Shown: positions 16,694 through 25,933, counted from the stretch's first letter. The stretch is DNA of 64,000 bases from JAYWDA01 sp043747555 (GCA_043747555.1 JAYTOY010000062.1:36903-100902), one strand, 5' to 3'. Translations and numbers: made by a program. The notes: generated by a model not told the origin, from the sequence alone.

Positions 16694-17457
16694 GGCGCCC
16701 AACGTAGGGTTAGGCTATTAGCAAAAGGTCTGAACTGACATTTAATATACAAATTGATGGCTTGATAATTTGAGGTCTGGGTTTGAACTTGGACTTCAGA
16801 ACACTGTTTCTGAAAAAACCAGTGGCAAGCTGCCGCCATCAAGTCTTGACCCAGTCCTTGACCAGCGGCCTCTTTTTTAACGCCAATCAATTCGATAATA
16901 CCGATTCTTTCCTCAATCTTACACGTGACGAACCCCAAAATAATTTGCTTTTGCTCAATCACCCACACCGCGGGAACCCGCCCTAAGCAGCTATTCCTTG
17001 CCCATTGAAAATGCACCTGTGTCGCCTGATCTAGAGTGATGAGCGGATCATTGAAAAAGCGCCCTTGTTTAAATACGGCAGACGATAAATTAGCAATGGC
17101 TTCGGTATCTTCAGGTCGCGCTAGTCTGGCATGAGCAGAAAGTGGCGCTAACTTAATTGAGCTCAAAGGGCACCGCATTGATACAATACCATCAACTAAT
17201 TCAAATCCCACTTTTTCCAATGCGCGGATTCTTGACCATTCGTTTTCAGGCCGACGAGCGACGACATACTGTAATCTTAATTCTTTCAGTTTTTCTAATA
17301 ATAATCCGTAATCTCTCTTATTTGAGATACCTTCTTGTGCGGATGAAAAATCCACGAGACTTGCGCAAGCACGATTCAATAATTGGGTATCCCAATCTTG
17401 CACCTGGACCGTGATATGGTCAGAGTTCGGTATTTCCACTATGAATTTATTTGGCAT
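16690..17457 (-). CDS. GNAT N-acetyltransferase, WecD-like sugar acetyltransferase
   Basis: 255 residues in two halves. The N-terminal half has VQVQDWDTQLLNRACASL and a LQYVVARRPENEW...ALEKVGFELVDG pattern, and the C-terminal half is a GNAT domain with GRFFNDP, IELIGVKKEAAGQGLGQDLM (acetyl-CoA loop) and NYQAINLYIKCQFRP. This combination is that of WecD/RffC, which acetylates a dTDP-4-amino-sugar. The DegT aminotransferase two genes downstream would make such a substrate. It is the first gene of a leftward unit: acetyltransferase, GT2, SDR, aminotransferase. Confidence 0.8.
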   Translation of the reverse strand: MPNKFIVEIPNSDHITVQVQDWDTQLLNRACASLVDFSSAQEGISNKRDYGLLLEKLKELRLQYVVARRPENEWSRIRALEKVGFELVDGIVSMRCPLSSIKLAPLSAHARLARPEDTEAIANLSSAVFKQGRFFNDPLITLDQATQVHFQWARNSCLGRVPAVWVIEQKQIILGFVTCKIEERIGIIELIGVKKEAAGQGLGQDLMAAACHWFFQKQCSEVQVQTQTSNYQAINLYIKCQFRPFANSLTLRWAP

Positions 17458-17474
17458 CTCGGGTAAAAATAACC

Positions 17475-17503
17475 TAATTAAAAGAGGCCGTCTACCTAGT
17501 CAA
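17475..17503 (-). promoter_or_regulatory. Putative sigma-70 promoter of the acetyltransferase-GT2-SDR-aminotransferase unit
   Basis: On the minus strand TTGACT (17498-17503) and TAATTA (17475-17480) are separated by exactly 17 nt. The start codon at 17457 lies 18 nt past the -10, giving a leader of about 11 nt. Confidence 0.5.
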
Positions 17504-17555
17504 TAGTCTGAATTTGCGGGCTTTAGAACCGATCTCTTTTTGCCGATACAATTTT

Positions 17556-18347
17556 ATGGCGGCTCCAGCTCTGAATTCAAAACAAAGACCTCTGGCTTTA
17601 AGGCAATCTAAATTAAGTGTCGTCGTCCCTGTTTTCAATGAAAACCCAAATATCACAGCGAACCTCAATTTATTGATCGACGAAGTTGAATCTTACTTTC
17701 CTGATTTTGAAATCATCGTAGTCAGCGACGGCAGCACAGATGGGACCGGCAACAAACTTTTAACTTTAAAACATCCACATATGACGCCGATTATTTATGA
17801 AAGAAACCACGGGAAAGGTAATGCCGTCAGATCAGGCTTTGCACGCGCCACGGGCGACTTCATTCTTTTTATTGATGGCGGCATGGAAATTCATCCAAAA
17901 GAAATTAGAATTTTTGTTGGCCTTATGGATCTGTATGAGTGCGATATCGTGGTGGGCTCAAAGCGCCATCCACAATCGAATGTCCGCTACCCTTGGTACC
18001 GTCGATTTTTAAGTTGGAACTATCAGCTTTTGGTGAGAGCGCTATTTAACGTCAATGTCACTGACACTCAAGTGGGTATCAAGTTATTTCGTCGAGAAGT
18101 CGTCGAAGCTATTTTACCTAATCTTGAAATCAACCAATACGGTTTTGACTTGGAAATATTATCGCTAGCTAAGCGGGCTGGATTCGAGAAAATGTTAGAG
18201 GCTCCCATCCGTCTAGATTATTTTGGCAAAGGAAAACGGTTTCTACCCAAAGATCTTTGGCATGTTCTTAATGTCGGTTACATTTTAATGCGAGATACGT
18301 TTAAACTTTATATGAAATTAAGAAAAGTGCCCAAGAAGTTTCGCTAA
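17556..18347 (+). CDS. Dolichyl-phosphate-mannose-synthase-like GT2 (polyprenyl-phosphate glycosyltransferase)
   Basis: About 263 residues. The DPM1-type pattern is LSVVVPVFNENPNITANLN, IIVVSDGSTDGTGN, ERNHGKGNAVRSGF and ILFIDGGMEI, ending before any long membrane domain. These enzymes load a sugar onto polyprenyl phosphate at the cytoplasmic face. Such a lipid-linked sugar is exactly the donor that GT-C enzymes like the TMTC-like pair need, so the three may work together (inference). ATG 17556 was chosen; an in-frame TTG lies at 17514. It is convergent with, and overlaps by 30 nt, the phosphodiesterase-like gene. Confidence 0.85.
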   Translation: MAAPALNSKQRPLALRQSKLSVVVPVFNENPNITANLNLLIDEVESYFPDFEIIVVSDGSTDGTGNKLLTLKHPHMTPIIYERNHGKGNAVRSGFARATGDFILFIDGGMEIHPKEIRIFVGLMDLYECDIVVGSKRHPQSNVRYPWYRRFLSWNYQLLVRALFNVNVTDTQVGIKLFRREVVEAILPNLEINQYGFDLEILSLAKRAGFEKMLEAPIRLDYFGKGKRFLPKDLWHVLNVGYILMRDTFKLYMKLRKVPKKFR

Positions 18348-19133
18348 GCGAAGCGGATAATCTGTACAGATCGCATCTGGCTCCAATTCAATCAACTTCA
18401 GCCATCTTTTTTCTAAGGCCACAAGTGTCTTTGCATCTTCATGATTTTCCGCCTGATGTAGTTCCGGTGAAACTACGATCGTTTTTAACTTTGTTGTCTT
18501 GAACTTTGTAAAAATATCTTCGTTGTAAAGTCCTGGGCTCCACTCATCCAACCAGACCCAATCATAAACTTTTTTTACATTCAGAATTTGATCTGCGCTA
18601 TACAGCGTTCCATTCGTCAAATGGTTATATTTTTGTATGTCCTCGTCTCTGGAAACGGACGGGGCTAACCCGAGTTCGGGAAAAAAGGCTCGTAACTCTT
18701 TAGCCATTTCAATATGTAGATCAAATATTAAAATTTGCTTGTGAAGGGAATAGCATCTCGACAATTCTTTCTGCAGTGCTTTAAGAAATGCATTTGTTTG
18801 ATTAACGCCTTTTAAATGAAGGGCGAATTGCAGGCCGGAGCGCGCCTTGGCTATATTAAAAACATCTTTTAACCAGCACAGAGCACCAAATTTATTTTGT
18901 AATACAGCCAACTCATCAGCTGGAATTTCATTCCATCGGTCTTTGCAGTATCTGTCACTCCACCGCTCTGCCGTAGAATCATGAGCGATCAAAATTTCTC
19001 CTTGAGAGTCCACTTGCAGGTCGAGCTCGATGGCAAATTCATTCCGCAGCGCCCAATCGAAAGACTCGATTGAATTTTCTGGCCATTTTTCAGACCGATC
19101 TAAATCTAATCCCCGATGAGATATGATCAACAC
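18318..19133 (-). CDS. Glycerophosphodiester phosphodiesterase family protein
   Basis: 271 residues. The GDPD pattern is visible: IISHRGLDLD, PENSIESFDWAL, IELDLQVDSQGEILIAHDST, with the catalytic His pair and the metal-binding Glu/Asp. No signal peptide, so cytoplasmic. The usual reaction releases an alcohol from glycerol-3-phosphodiesters. In this cluster it may act on a phosphodiester of a nucleotide-activated polyol or on the glycan, since it is coupled to two nucleotidyltransferases (GTG start overlaps the preceding gene by 7 nt). The C-terminus overlaps the convergent GT2 gene. Confidence 0.8.
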   Translation of the reverse strand: MLIISHRGLDLDRSEKWPENSIESFDWALRNEFAIELDLQVDSQGEILIAHDSTAERWSDRYCKDRWNEIPADELAVLQNKFGALCWLKDVFNIAKARSGLQFALHLKGVNQTNAFLKALQKELSRCYSLHKQILIFDLHIEMAKELRAFFPELGLAPSVSRDEDIQKYNHLTNGTLYSADQILNVKKVYDWVWLDEWSPGLYNEDIFTKFKTTKLKTIVVSPELHQAENHEDAKTLVALEKRWLKLIELEPDAICTDYPLRLAKLLGHFS

Positions 19134-19870
19134 TTTCTAAGTCCAACGTAAATTTTTAGATCTTCCGGTGTGCCAATTCCATGCATTGTTTGCTTCTCTA
19201 TTTTCCAAGTCGTGATGCGCTGATTAAGATTGATCATCTCATTATATACAGGACAGACATAAAATTCATTATTCACCCGGATGTCTTTTCTTACCATCTC
19301 TTTAGCGGCTGCAATAAAGTCATTCCCTTTGCGAAAATAATAGATACCAACAGTGGCAAGGTTTGAAATTAGCTTTTTTTCTGCAACTTCAACCACATTA
19401 CCTTTTTCGTTAAGACGGGCAAAACTCCATTTTGGATCATTATCTTCAAATACCATGATGGTCCCTGACAGGTCACCGACACGAGAAAAATTGACATAGT
19501 CACTGATATTGTCTTCAATCAATTGATCCGAGTTAGCAATCATCAGATCATTTCCTGAGCTCAAATATTCTTGCGCCAACAGAACAGTGCAAGCCGCACC
19601 TTCCGTCAACTGGTCAACGGTTACGCAAATCGTCTGAGGTCCCGCCCAAGATTTTAATTGCGACGCTAAATCGAACTTTTTTAAATGCTCGTCCAATACT
19701 AGAAAAATAAAACGATGGGGTACTTGTGGCCGTAGATTCTCAATCACTCGGGCAATCATAGGGCGACCTGCAACATCAATCAGGGGCTTGGGTAGCTTGT
19801 AACCGACATTTGCAAAACGCGAACCTCGTCCCGCCATGGGAATAATAATATCAAGGCCTTGAGGTGCCAT
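19127..19870 (-). CDS. Nucleotidyltransferase (sugar or polyol phosphate activating)
   Basis: About 247 residues of the NTP_transferase family. DIIIPMAGRGSRFANVGYK carries the G-rich phosphate loop (GRGSR) and PKPLIDVAGRPMI carries the Lys. It should join a sugar or polyol phosphate to a nucleotide. ATG 19870 shares one base with the cupin stop (TGATG); a GTG one codon upstream is also possible. It shares the product context with a second, atypical nucleotidyltransferase two genes upstream. I do not assign the substrate. Confidence 0.85.
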   Translation of the reverse strand: MAPQGLDIIIPMAGRGSRFANVGYKLPKPLIDVAGRPMIARVIENLRPQVPHRFIFLVLDEHLKKFDLASQLKSWAGPQTICVTVDQLTEGAACTVLLAQEYLSSGNDLMIANSDQLIEDNISDYVNFSRVGDLSGTIMVFEDNDPKWSFARLNEKGNVVEVAEKKLISNLATVGIYYFRKGNDFIAAAKEMVRKDIRVNNEFYVCPVYNEMINLNQRITTWKIEKQTMHGIGTPEDLKIYVGLRKC

Positions 19871-20196
19871 CACGGCACAACCACAATTTTATCGTCCGGT
19901 GCAGACGGTGATTTGATGACGAAAGTCACGCCACTCTCAAGGCATTCAAAATCGCTGCGGTCTCCTGGTGCCAACTCCATAATATCACCCGGACCCAAGA
20001 TGATGTCATTCATCCTGAACTTACCTTGACCAATGATGGTAAACTCGATCGCTACGCGATGAAAATGTGCCATTTCAAGGTCGCCCTTTTTATAAAATTT
20101 CATGGCCGCTTCAAATTCTTTGACTCGCATGAGAGAAGGATCAAAGTCGCCAATAAACCATCCCTTAGTAAAGGATTGAATTTGATGCTTTTTCAT
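19870..20196 (-). CDS. Small cupin-like protein
   Basis: 108 residues forming a single cupin barrel: the AHFHRVAIEFTIIGQGKFRMND stretch holds a HxH...E metal-type motif, followed by GPGDIMELAPGDRSDFECLE with the second-motif GD turns. It lies between two nucleotidyltransferase genes and overlaps the upstream one by 4 nt. Similar small cupins in capsule clusters are often sugar isomerases or binding proteins. Activity is not known. Confidence 0.7.
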   Translation of the reverse strand: MKKHQIQSFTKGWFIGDFDPSLMRVKEFEAAMKFYKKGDLEMAHFHRVAIEFTIIGQGKFRMNDIILGPGDIMELAPGDRSDFECLESGVTFVIKSPSAPDDKIVVVP

Positions 20197-20924
20197 AAAC
20201 CTAGCCCGTACTGCGCCTCTTCAATTTTTTGAATCGAATAGAAGGTCCGACATAAAGTGTTGTCGATTTGAAATATTCCTATCGCTTTGTTTTCTAGAAC
20301 AAATTCATTAAGAGCTGGCGCTACATAATATTGACCGTTAACTTCAGAGCCTTTTTCGATTTGCTTCATGCCCAATCGGATAAATTCATCCCCTTCCGCA
20401 AAATAATAAAAACCAGCAATCGCATGGCGGCTGATCGGTCTTTTTTCCGCAGCCTCAATCACATCTCCTTTGTCGTTAACGCGAACGTAGGACCAACGCG
20501 GGTGTACCGAATCAAAGCAAATAACTCCTGCATCTAGTCGACGATTTTTAAAATCCTCAATGACTGTTGAAAGCTGCATATTGAAAACTTGATCCCCATT
20601 CGCAATCACAAGTTGATCTTTTCCTTGGATGTGCGAAATCGCCATCAATGTAGAACAAGTCGCGCCCTTCGATTGACCTTCTAAAAATACGACCTCACAG
20701 GCGTCATTTGTCAGTAATCGAAAAGTATCTGAAAGATGAAATCGTGCTTCATCTTTACGATTTACAATAAAAATAAACCGAATTGGAGCAGGTAAGGTCT
20801 TTAGCGAATTGATCACTAGCTGTATAATTGGTGCGCCTTTAATTTCGATTAAAGGCTTCGGATAAACGTATTCAGTAGATTCAAAATACAAGTTTGCAGC
20901 CAGGGGGATCACAACATTGATCAT
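20193..20924 (-). CDS. Atypical nucleotidyltransferase lacking the G-x-G-x-R loop
   Basis: 243 residues, same fold as the neighbouring enzyme by the shared PKPLIEIKGAPIIQLVINSL, FLEGQSKGATCSTLMAI, LVIANGDQVF and EAAEKRPISRHAIAGFYYF blocks. The N-terminal phosphate loop is replaced by IPLAANLYFESTEYVY, so the usual Gly/Arg residues are missing. It may use a different phosphate-binding mode or act as a partner subunit. It overlaps the cupin and HAD genes by 4 nt each, and all should be translated together. Confidence 0.8.
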   Translation of the reverse strand: MINVVIPLAANLYFESTEYVYPKPLIEIKGAPIIQLVINSLKTLPAPIRFIFIVNRKDEARFHLSDTFRLLTNDACEVVFLEGQSKGATCSTLMAISHIQGKDQLVIANGDQVFNMQLSTVIEDFKNRRLDAGVICFDSVHPRWSYVRVNDKGDVIEAAEKRPISRHAIAGFYYFAEGDEFIRLGMKQIEKGSEVNGQYYVAPALNEFVLENKAIGIFQIDNTLCRTFYSIQKIEEAQYGLGL

Positions 20925-21550
20925 AAAGAAGGACCTCCCAGTTCATGCAACCTTCGTCCAATGTTCGATGCATTAACCTCATAAATCGAACGCACATGCA
21001 GGAGATGCGCCCCGGCCGCTTGCGCTGCTTTAATCCCGTTCTGATTGTCTTCAATTATCAGACATTCAGTGGGCTCAAGCCCTAGACGGCCAATCGCCTG
21101 AATATAAATTTCTGGATTTGGCTTAGGAATTTTCACGTCTTGATTAGATAAGGTGAATTCAAAATATTGGGCAAGATCCGCACATGAAAGCATCAGGTCT
21201 AAGGTTTCACGGATGGAATTTGAACACACCGACATTCTAAGACCGGCTTTTTTAAGCTGCATAAGTGCATACTGATGATAGAAAATGGGACGGCATTGAA
21301 TGTGAATTAATTCCAAGCAATATCTCTGCTTCATTTGATTGATAAAGCCGTGAAGAGCTGTCGGAAGCCCTCGCTCCATACTTAGCATCTCAAGTTTTTT
21401 TTTGGTTGGGAGGCCATCATACGTGACCAAATGATCGTCTCTTGGAATTTCCAACCCAAATAAGCCTAAGGCTCGATTCAAAGATTCGTAGTGCCAATCC
21501 TTGGCTTCAATTAAAACACCATCTAAATCAAAAATAACTGCTTTAATCAT
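20921..21550 (-). CDS. HAD-superfamily phosphatase (subfamily IA, phosphoglycolate phosphatase-like)
   Basis: About 209 residues. Motif I AVIFDLDGVLIEAKDWHYE with the nucleophile and acid Asp, motif II VCSNS, motif III Lys in VKIPKPNPEIYI and motif IV IIEDNQNGIKAAQAAG. A small alpha-helical cap follows motif I. Likely dephosphorylates or mutates a sugar or polyol phosphate in the same pathway as the two nucleotidyltransferases. ATG 21550 gives an ATGA overlap with the upstream gene; a GTG at 21562 is possible. Confidence 0.86.
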   Translation of the reverse strand: MIKAVIFDLDGVLIEAKDWHYESLNRALGLFGLEIPRDDHLVTYDGLPTKKKLEMLSMERGLPTALHGFINQMKQRYCLELIHIQCRPIFYHQYALMQLKKAGLRMSVCSNSIRETLDLMLSCADLAQYFEFTLSNQDVKIPKPNPEIYIQAIGRLGLEPTECLIIEDNQNGIKAAQAAGAHLLHVRSIYEVNASNIGRRLHELGGPSL

Positions 21551-22320
21551 TGATTGTAACACCGGTTATAGGTTTCAAAGTTTTCTTCGATCAGCGTTGT
21601 GTCCGCCTTCTGTAAATTTGTATTCGAGGAGCCTTCAACATTCAGGTCTATAAAATGAAAAGCTGGAATCCACATTTTGTAATAGGCTACACGATACCTA
21701 CGAAAGACCAACCAGAGGTAGGCTTGTTTCTCAGCTTCACCCGGCGTTCGAACATTTTTAGAAATTTTTCCGAAAACCCATCTTGCAAATTCAGTTTCAA
21801 GAACATTACAGGCTAATGAAAACTGCTCATGGAAATTCCGAAATAGCCATCGATGCGAGACCGCTAAGGAACCCGCTTGGTTCAAGGTTTCCCCAGACAT
21901 GACTTTATTTCCGCTAAACCAAGGCTGTGGATCTGCTCCCGGCCTCGAGAACCAACTCATCCCTCGACAGGTTAATTTCATTTCAGCTATTTTAAATTGC
22001 TGGCATTCAACCATGGCTTCTTCAAGAGGAAATGGAAAAATCCAATGAAAGTCATCTGGTAAAAACAAAAAATATTTTTCCCTGATTAGCGCTGTAGCCA
22101 TTTTTAATCTTTCGCCATAGGTGGCGCCGGGCCTATGGTAAAGTTCGACTCCATAGTGTTTATATATCGGCAATTGCACGTCAATATTTTTAGAGCTGTC
22201 TAGAACGATATGCCGCACATTTTTGTAATGCCGGTAAAAGGACCTAAATGATTTATTCAGGTAATCAACCCTCTTGGGGTTATCAAAATTCGTTAATGTA
22301 AGCACTTCGATCATATGCAT
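21547..22320 (-). CDS. Glycosyltransferase-like protein of unknown specificity
   Basis: 257 residues. The N-terminus IEVLTLTNFDNPKRVDYLNKSFRSFYR and the central YFLFLPDDFHWIFPFPLEE (a DD metal site within a GT-A-like sheet) suggest a glycosyltransferase related to family 2, but the standard VVIPTYN opening is absent. No membrane segment or signal peptide. ATGs at 22320 and 22314 are both possible starts. It heads the HAD-nucleotidyltransferase-cupin-nucleotidyltransferase-GDPD unit and probably uses the activated product of that unit. Confidence 0.6.
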   Translation of the reverse strand: MHMIEVLTLTNFDNPKRVDYLNKSFRSFYRHYKNVRHIVLDSSKNIDVQLPIYKHYGVELYHRPGATYGERLKMATALIREKYFLFLPDDFHWIFPFPLEEAMVECQQFKIAEMKLTCRGMSWFSRPGADPQPWFSGNKVMSGETLNQAGSLAVSHRWLFRNFHEQFSLACNVLETEFARWVFGKISKNVRTPGEAEKQAYLWLVFRRYRVAYYKMWIPAFHFIDLNVEGSSNTNLQKADTTLIEENFETYNRCYNQ

Positions 22321-22420
22321 TAGTTCATCAGAGTTGAATACTGATGTCCACTGCTCCCGACGATCGTCCAGTGCAGTTTTAGATTTATCTTGGTCAATGA
22401 TCTAGCTACAACCAAAATAA

Positions 22421-24223
22421 ATGGAAATGCGTTTCCTTTTTTTTTCCCTCAGCCTTGTTGTGTTAACTTATCTTTATCTTTATCCAGGGAGCGACGCTCT
22501 TTTCCAGCGCGATACAAAAACCGTAATGAGCGATGGCACTGACCCCACCTCTTTGCCGTTTGCGTACGATTCAATTATTCAAACTTGGAAAACAAATCCT
22601 ACTCGATTTTTTTATGGAACAGTTTACGTTGATCGAGGCAATCCCGAAAAAGGAATCGCACAGTGGATGCCATGGAGCGAACGATGGCTAGTTTTGTTCG
22701 CATCAAACTTCTTTCCATTGGAACAACTTTCTACCGCCCTTGTTTTTTCCCTATTGATTATTAACGGAGTATGCATGTCCTTGCTAGGACGGTATTTGAA
22801 ATGGGGTCCCTGGGTGAGTTCGGCTATAGGGATCGCGTGGGCTTTTTGTCCCTTCACTCGCGCACGTGCCCAGGTTCATATGGCTATGGCCGGGACCTAC
22901 CATTTACCTTTGATTTTTTTAGGTTTGTTCCTGGTGGTTCGCGGTCGATCCTGGTCTTCGGCAGTCCTTGCGGCATTATGTTTTTTATTGGCCGCGACAA
23001 CCGTCCATTATTTTATTATAACTGCAGCTTTTCTTGTTCCTTTTTATATCTTATTTATAGGACTGCAACCGGAGATTCAAAGCTTCTGGCGGGCGCACTG
23101 GCGCCGTTTTTTAATTCGCTTGGGGGCTAGCGTCCTTCCAGTTGTTATTTTTCTAGGTCTGAATTATTCGTATCCAGTCCCATCAGATGTAAAGATGAGT
23201 GCGAGTGAGTCTTTTCCGACCAGTGGCGCGGTCGCCTCTGGCCAAACTCACCCGTTCCTCATTTTTTACTCAGCGCAACCCATAGATTATTTAACTGGTG
23301 ATTTGGCTCTGGACCATTCCTTTAGTGCAAATCCCGCGGTCGAGAATCTAAGTCAATATGTCCAAAAAAATATGACCGTTGGTAATAATCACGAGAGAAC
23401 TAACGGAATCCGCTGGATTTTTTTATTTATAGCCGCACTTTCTTTACTGGCATTAATTACAAAAAAATATTCAGACCAGAAAACGGTTGGCTCCAATATC
23501 ATATTCTTTTTCCTATTTGGAGCTTTTGCGTTTTGGCTCTCGATGTCGCCTGACGTTCCGCTTCCCGGCTGGGGTCCGTCTGGATGGCTTCACTCATTGG
23601 TGTCACAAATTCGGGTCCCATCACGCGCTGGAATCATTGTGCATTTTTCAGTTCTCATGATGGTAGGATTTTTTCTGAGCGCTCGTTTCACCTCACCCCG
23701 CTGGAAATATAAAAACTATCTTTTAATACCAGGACTTTTGCCATTCCTAGCGATCGCTGAATATTTACCCCTGGCTCAGACGCCGCCGATGGCCCATGTT
23801 CGCTCCATTTTTCCCGAACTACAACGAGAGCAAGGTCCTTGTGGCGCAGGCTTCTTTTTTCCATTTGTAAGTGCATACATGGACGATCAAAGCTTCTACG
23901 GCTTTCTTCAGCAAATGCGTGGCAGTGATTGCCAAATTTTGAATACAATGTCAACGATTCCGCGTTTACAAAATATGACGAATCGGTTTCCTCCGTCCAC
24001 AAATTTTATAAATAATCTAGGTGGCCTGAACAGCCTTCCCAATCAAATCAAATCTTTGTCAGAATGTGTTCCCCTCAGCTGGATAGTATTTTCTAATGAC
24101 CTTCCAAAGTCATGGACGTTAAATCTCTGTGATTATTTAGGCTGGAAATTACATAATAATAATTTGTGTCTCCGTCCCCAAAAAGATTTACCCTTGAGAA
24201 AATTTCCCGATGAATGTTTATAA
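22421..24223 (+). CDS. Polytopic membrane protein, possible GT-C glycosyltransferase
   Basis: 600 residues with about ten membrane helices and a ~140-residue extracytoplasmic C-terminal part. The first loop holds DPTSLPFAYDSIIQTWKTNP and WMPWSERW. I do not recognise the family; the topology and island position suggest a GT-C type transferase or YfhO-like protein. It has no SD, and a TACAAC hexamer ends 9 nt before the ATG. Its last codons overlap the flippase gene by 14 nt, so the two are coupled and may act on the same lipid-linked glycan. Confidence 0.6.
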   Translation: MEMRFLFFSLSLVVLTYLYLYPGSDALFQRDTKTVMSDGTDPTSLPFAYDSIIQTWKTNPTRFFYGTVYVDRGNPEKGIAQWMPWSERWLVLFASNFFPLEQLSTALVFSLLIINGVCMSLLGRYLKWGPWVSSAIGIAWAFCPFTRARAQVHMAMAGTYHLPLIFLGLFLVVRGRSWSSAVLAALCFLLAATTVHYFIITAAFLVPFYILFIGLQPEIQSFWRAHWRRFLIRLGASVLPVVIFLGLNYSYPVPSDVKMSASESFPTSGAVASGQTHPFLIFYSAQPIDYLTGDLALDHSFSANPAVENLSQYVQKNMTVGNNHERTNGIRWIFLFIAALSLLALITKKYSDQKTVGSNIIFFFLFGAFAFWLSMSPDVPLPGWGPSGWLHSLVSQIRVPSRAGIIVHFSVLMMVGFFLSARFTSPRWKYKNYLLIPGLLPFLAIAEYLPLAQTPPMAHVRSIFPELQREQGPCGAGFFFPFVSAYMDDQSFYGFLQQMRGSDCQILNTMSTIPRLQNMTNRFPPSTNFINNLGGLNSLPNQIKSLSECVPLSWIVFSNDLPKSWTLNLCDYLGWKLHNNNLCLRPQKDLPLRKFPDECL

Positions 24224-25343
24224 AAAAGTTCTTACATCCGGTTCGATTTTTCTAATTGCCAATATTGTCGCTGGATTTTGCAATTATCTATTTCAAGTTG
24301 TCGCTTCAAAACAACTTAATGCCACTAATTTTGCGGCTTTCAATTCTTGGTTTGCAGGCCTAGCCCTATTTTTTATGTTTGGGAGTCTTCTCCAGTATGC
24401 CGCCGTTTTTTTTCCGATGGATAATTTGCGCCTTAAAAAATGGCTGATTCTTATCAATATTCTCTGTATCATTACCGTTTTAATTTGGCTGAAGCTCGGT
24501 GACTCTTCCTTAGTTCTGAAGGCCACTTTGATCATTATCGGAGGATCCCTTTCAGGTTGGATTCTCGGTCAAATTCAGAATCGACTTATGTTTTTCACTA
24601 TCGCCGCCGGTAACATCATTATCGGAATATCGAAATTAATTATTATTTTCTTATTTGTTTTTGCGAACCAACTGGAAAGCTATAGATTTGCTGTGTTTGC
24701 TTGTTATTTTCCAGCTTTGTGGTTCATTACTTATCAGATATGGACAAGCACTGCGACTCCTCATTTAATCGCTAATGAAAATAAAAAGTGGGCAGCACCT
24801 TTCATATTATCGGTTTCTGGCGCATTCATCCCGCAAATGGATATGGTCCTTTTGGCAAAACTTTTAAACGAAAATGACTTTTCCATTTTCGCGAAATGCA
24901 GTTTATTTTACAAAGGGATTTATTTTTTTATTTTTATTTTTGCACAGTGGTTGCTGCCCCATCAAGTTCGCGGCGAAGGCATTTTCAAGGGAAGATCCAC
25001 TTATTCAATAGGAATCGCAGGGCTTGCGATTTTTGCTTCAGGAATTTTAGCGGTGATTTCTCCTTGGACCGTGAAAGTTCTCTTAAAGTGGCAGGTTTCG
25101 CCTCCCATCACCTTGATCTTTCTTTCATGCCTTAATATGAGCCTTTTAACTTGGATCTTTGTTTTAATTCAGCAGGCCTGTGTTCAGCAAAAGAACAAAC
25201 TTGCGGCAACGCTATTCTTGGGCTTGACCTGTGAGGCGTTGGCTCAGTGGTTTTTTCATTTCGAAACGACCGGCTACCTACTATTTGCGATCTTCGCTCA
25301 GTCAGTTTTGGTATTATATTACAATGTCAGGACAGCCAAGTAA
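24210..25343 (+). CDS. Oligosaccharide/polysaccharide flippase-like protein (Wzx/MATE-like)
   Basis: 377 residues, ~10-12 hydrophobic helices, beginning KKVLTSGSIFLIANIVAGFCNYLFQVVASKQL, the usual N-terminus of polysaccharide biosynthesis flippases. The mid-region GAFIPQMDMVLLAKLLNENDFSIFAKC matches the second half of the fold. It is shorter than typical Wzx (about 420 residues or more), so one or two helices may be missing or merged. Expected role: flipping a lipid-linked glycan across the inner membrane. The 3' end overlaps the convergent nitroreductase by 17 nt. Confidence 0.75.
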   Translation: MNVYKKVLTSGSIFLIANIVAGFCNYLFQVVASKQLNATNFAAFNSWFAGLALFFMFGSLLQYAAVFFPMDNLRLKKWLILINILCIITVLIWLKLGDSSLVLKATLIIIGGSLSGWILGQIQNRLMFFTIAAGNIIIGISKLIIIFLFVFANQLESYRFAVFACYFPALWFITYQIWTSTATPHLIANENKKWAAPFILSVSGAFIPQMDMVLLAKLLNENDFSIFAKCSLFYKGIYFFIFIFAQWLLPHQVRGEGIFKGRSTYSIGIAGLAIFASGILAVISPWTVKVLLKWQVSPPITLIFLSCLNMSLLTWIFVLIQQACVQQKNKLAATLFLGLTCEALAQWFFHFETTGYLLFAIFAQSVLVLYYNVRTAK

Positions 25344-25929
25344 TGCGATCGAACAGTTTACGCTGTGCTTTCGGGGGCTCGTGATCAGGGTAGCCTAAGG
25401 CGACTGCACAAAGAAGCTCAAGTTCGCCTTTTTTGTAGATTTCTAATTCTGTCACTCCCAAAAATTGATCCACTTCTTTTTTAATTTCAAGAGGCGCACC
25501 CATCGTGCACGAACCTAAGCCTTCGGCCACGCAAGCCAGGTTCAAGTTTTCCACAGCCATGTACACACTGCCGATGCTGGTTAAGTATTTTTCTTCGCTC
25601 GTATTATGCGAATAAGCAAAAATAATTACGGGTGCATCACCTAAGGTGAAAAAAAATCTTTCTGTAAAATCGTATAATGACGGCTTTAAGGTTTTTTTAA
25701 GGATATCTTTAATTCCCAGCCAAGATTTTTGAGAATATTTTAAATACTCATCGCGTTTAGGACCTGTGACGACAAAGAATTTCCAGTTTTGTCGATTTTT
25801 GCCCGATGGTGCATGCAGGGCTGCCCCCAGAATCCGATCTAATATCTCTTTAGATGGAAGATCCTTCTTAAATTTTCGAATCGACTTGCGATTCTCAACT
25901 AATTTGTAAAACAGTTCTTTTTGGTCCAT
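25327..25929 (-). CDS. Nitroreductase family flavoprotein
   Basis: About 200 residues. The N-terminal FYKLVENRKSIRKFKKD is the FMN-binding arginine motif, followed by LGAALHAPSGKNRQNWKFFVVTG, and near the C-terminus GLGSCTMGAPLEIK. Members use NAD(P)H to reduce nitro groups, quinones or enones; physiological substrate unknown. The internal ATG at 25929 was preferred to one at 25965 because the extra residues are not part of the fold and would cross the divergent gene's start. Confidence 0.85.
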   Translation of the reverse strand: MDQKELFYKLVENRKSIRKFKKDLPSKEILDRILGAALHAPSGKNRQNWKFFVVTGPKRDEYLKYSQKSWLGIKDILKKTLKPSLYDFTERFFFTLGDAPVIIFAYSHNTSEEKYLTSIGSVYMAVENLNLACVAEGLGSCTMGAPLEIKKEVDQFLGVTELEIYKKGELELLCAVALGYPDHEPPKAQRKLFDRITWLS

Positions 25930-25933
25930 ACTT

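Noticed and set aside
17547..17552. TACAAT as -10 of the GT2 gene at 17556
   Set aside because: It ends only 4 nt before the ATG and has no -35 at 16-18 nt, so it does not fit the leaderless pattern.
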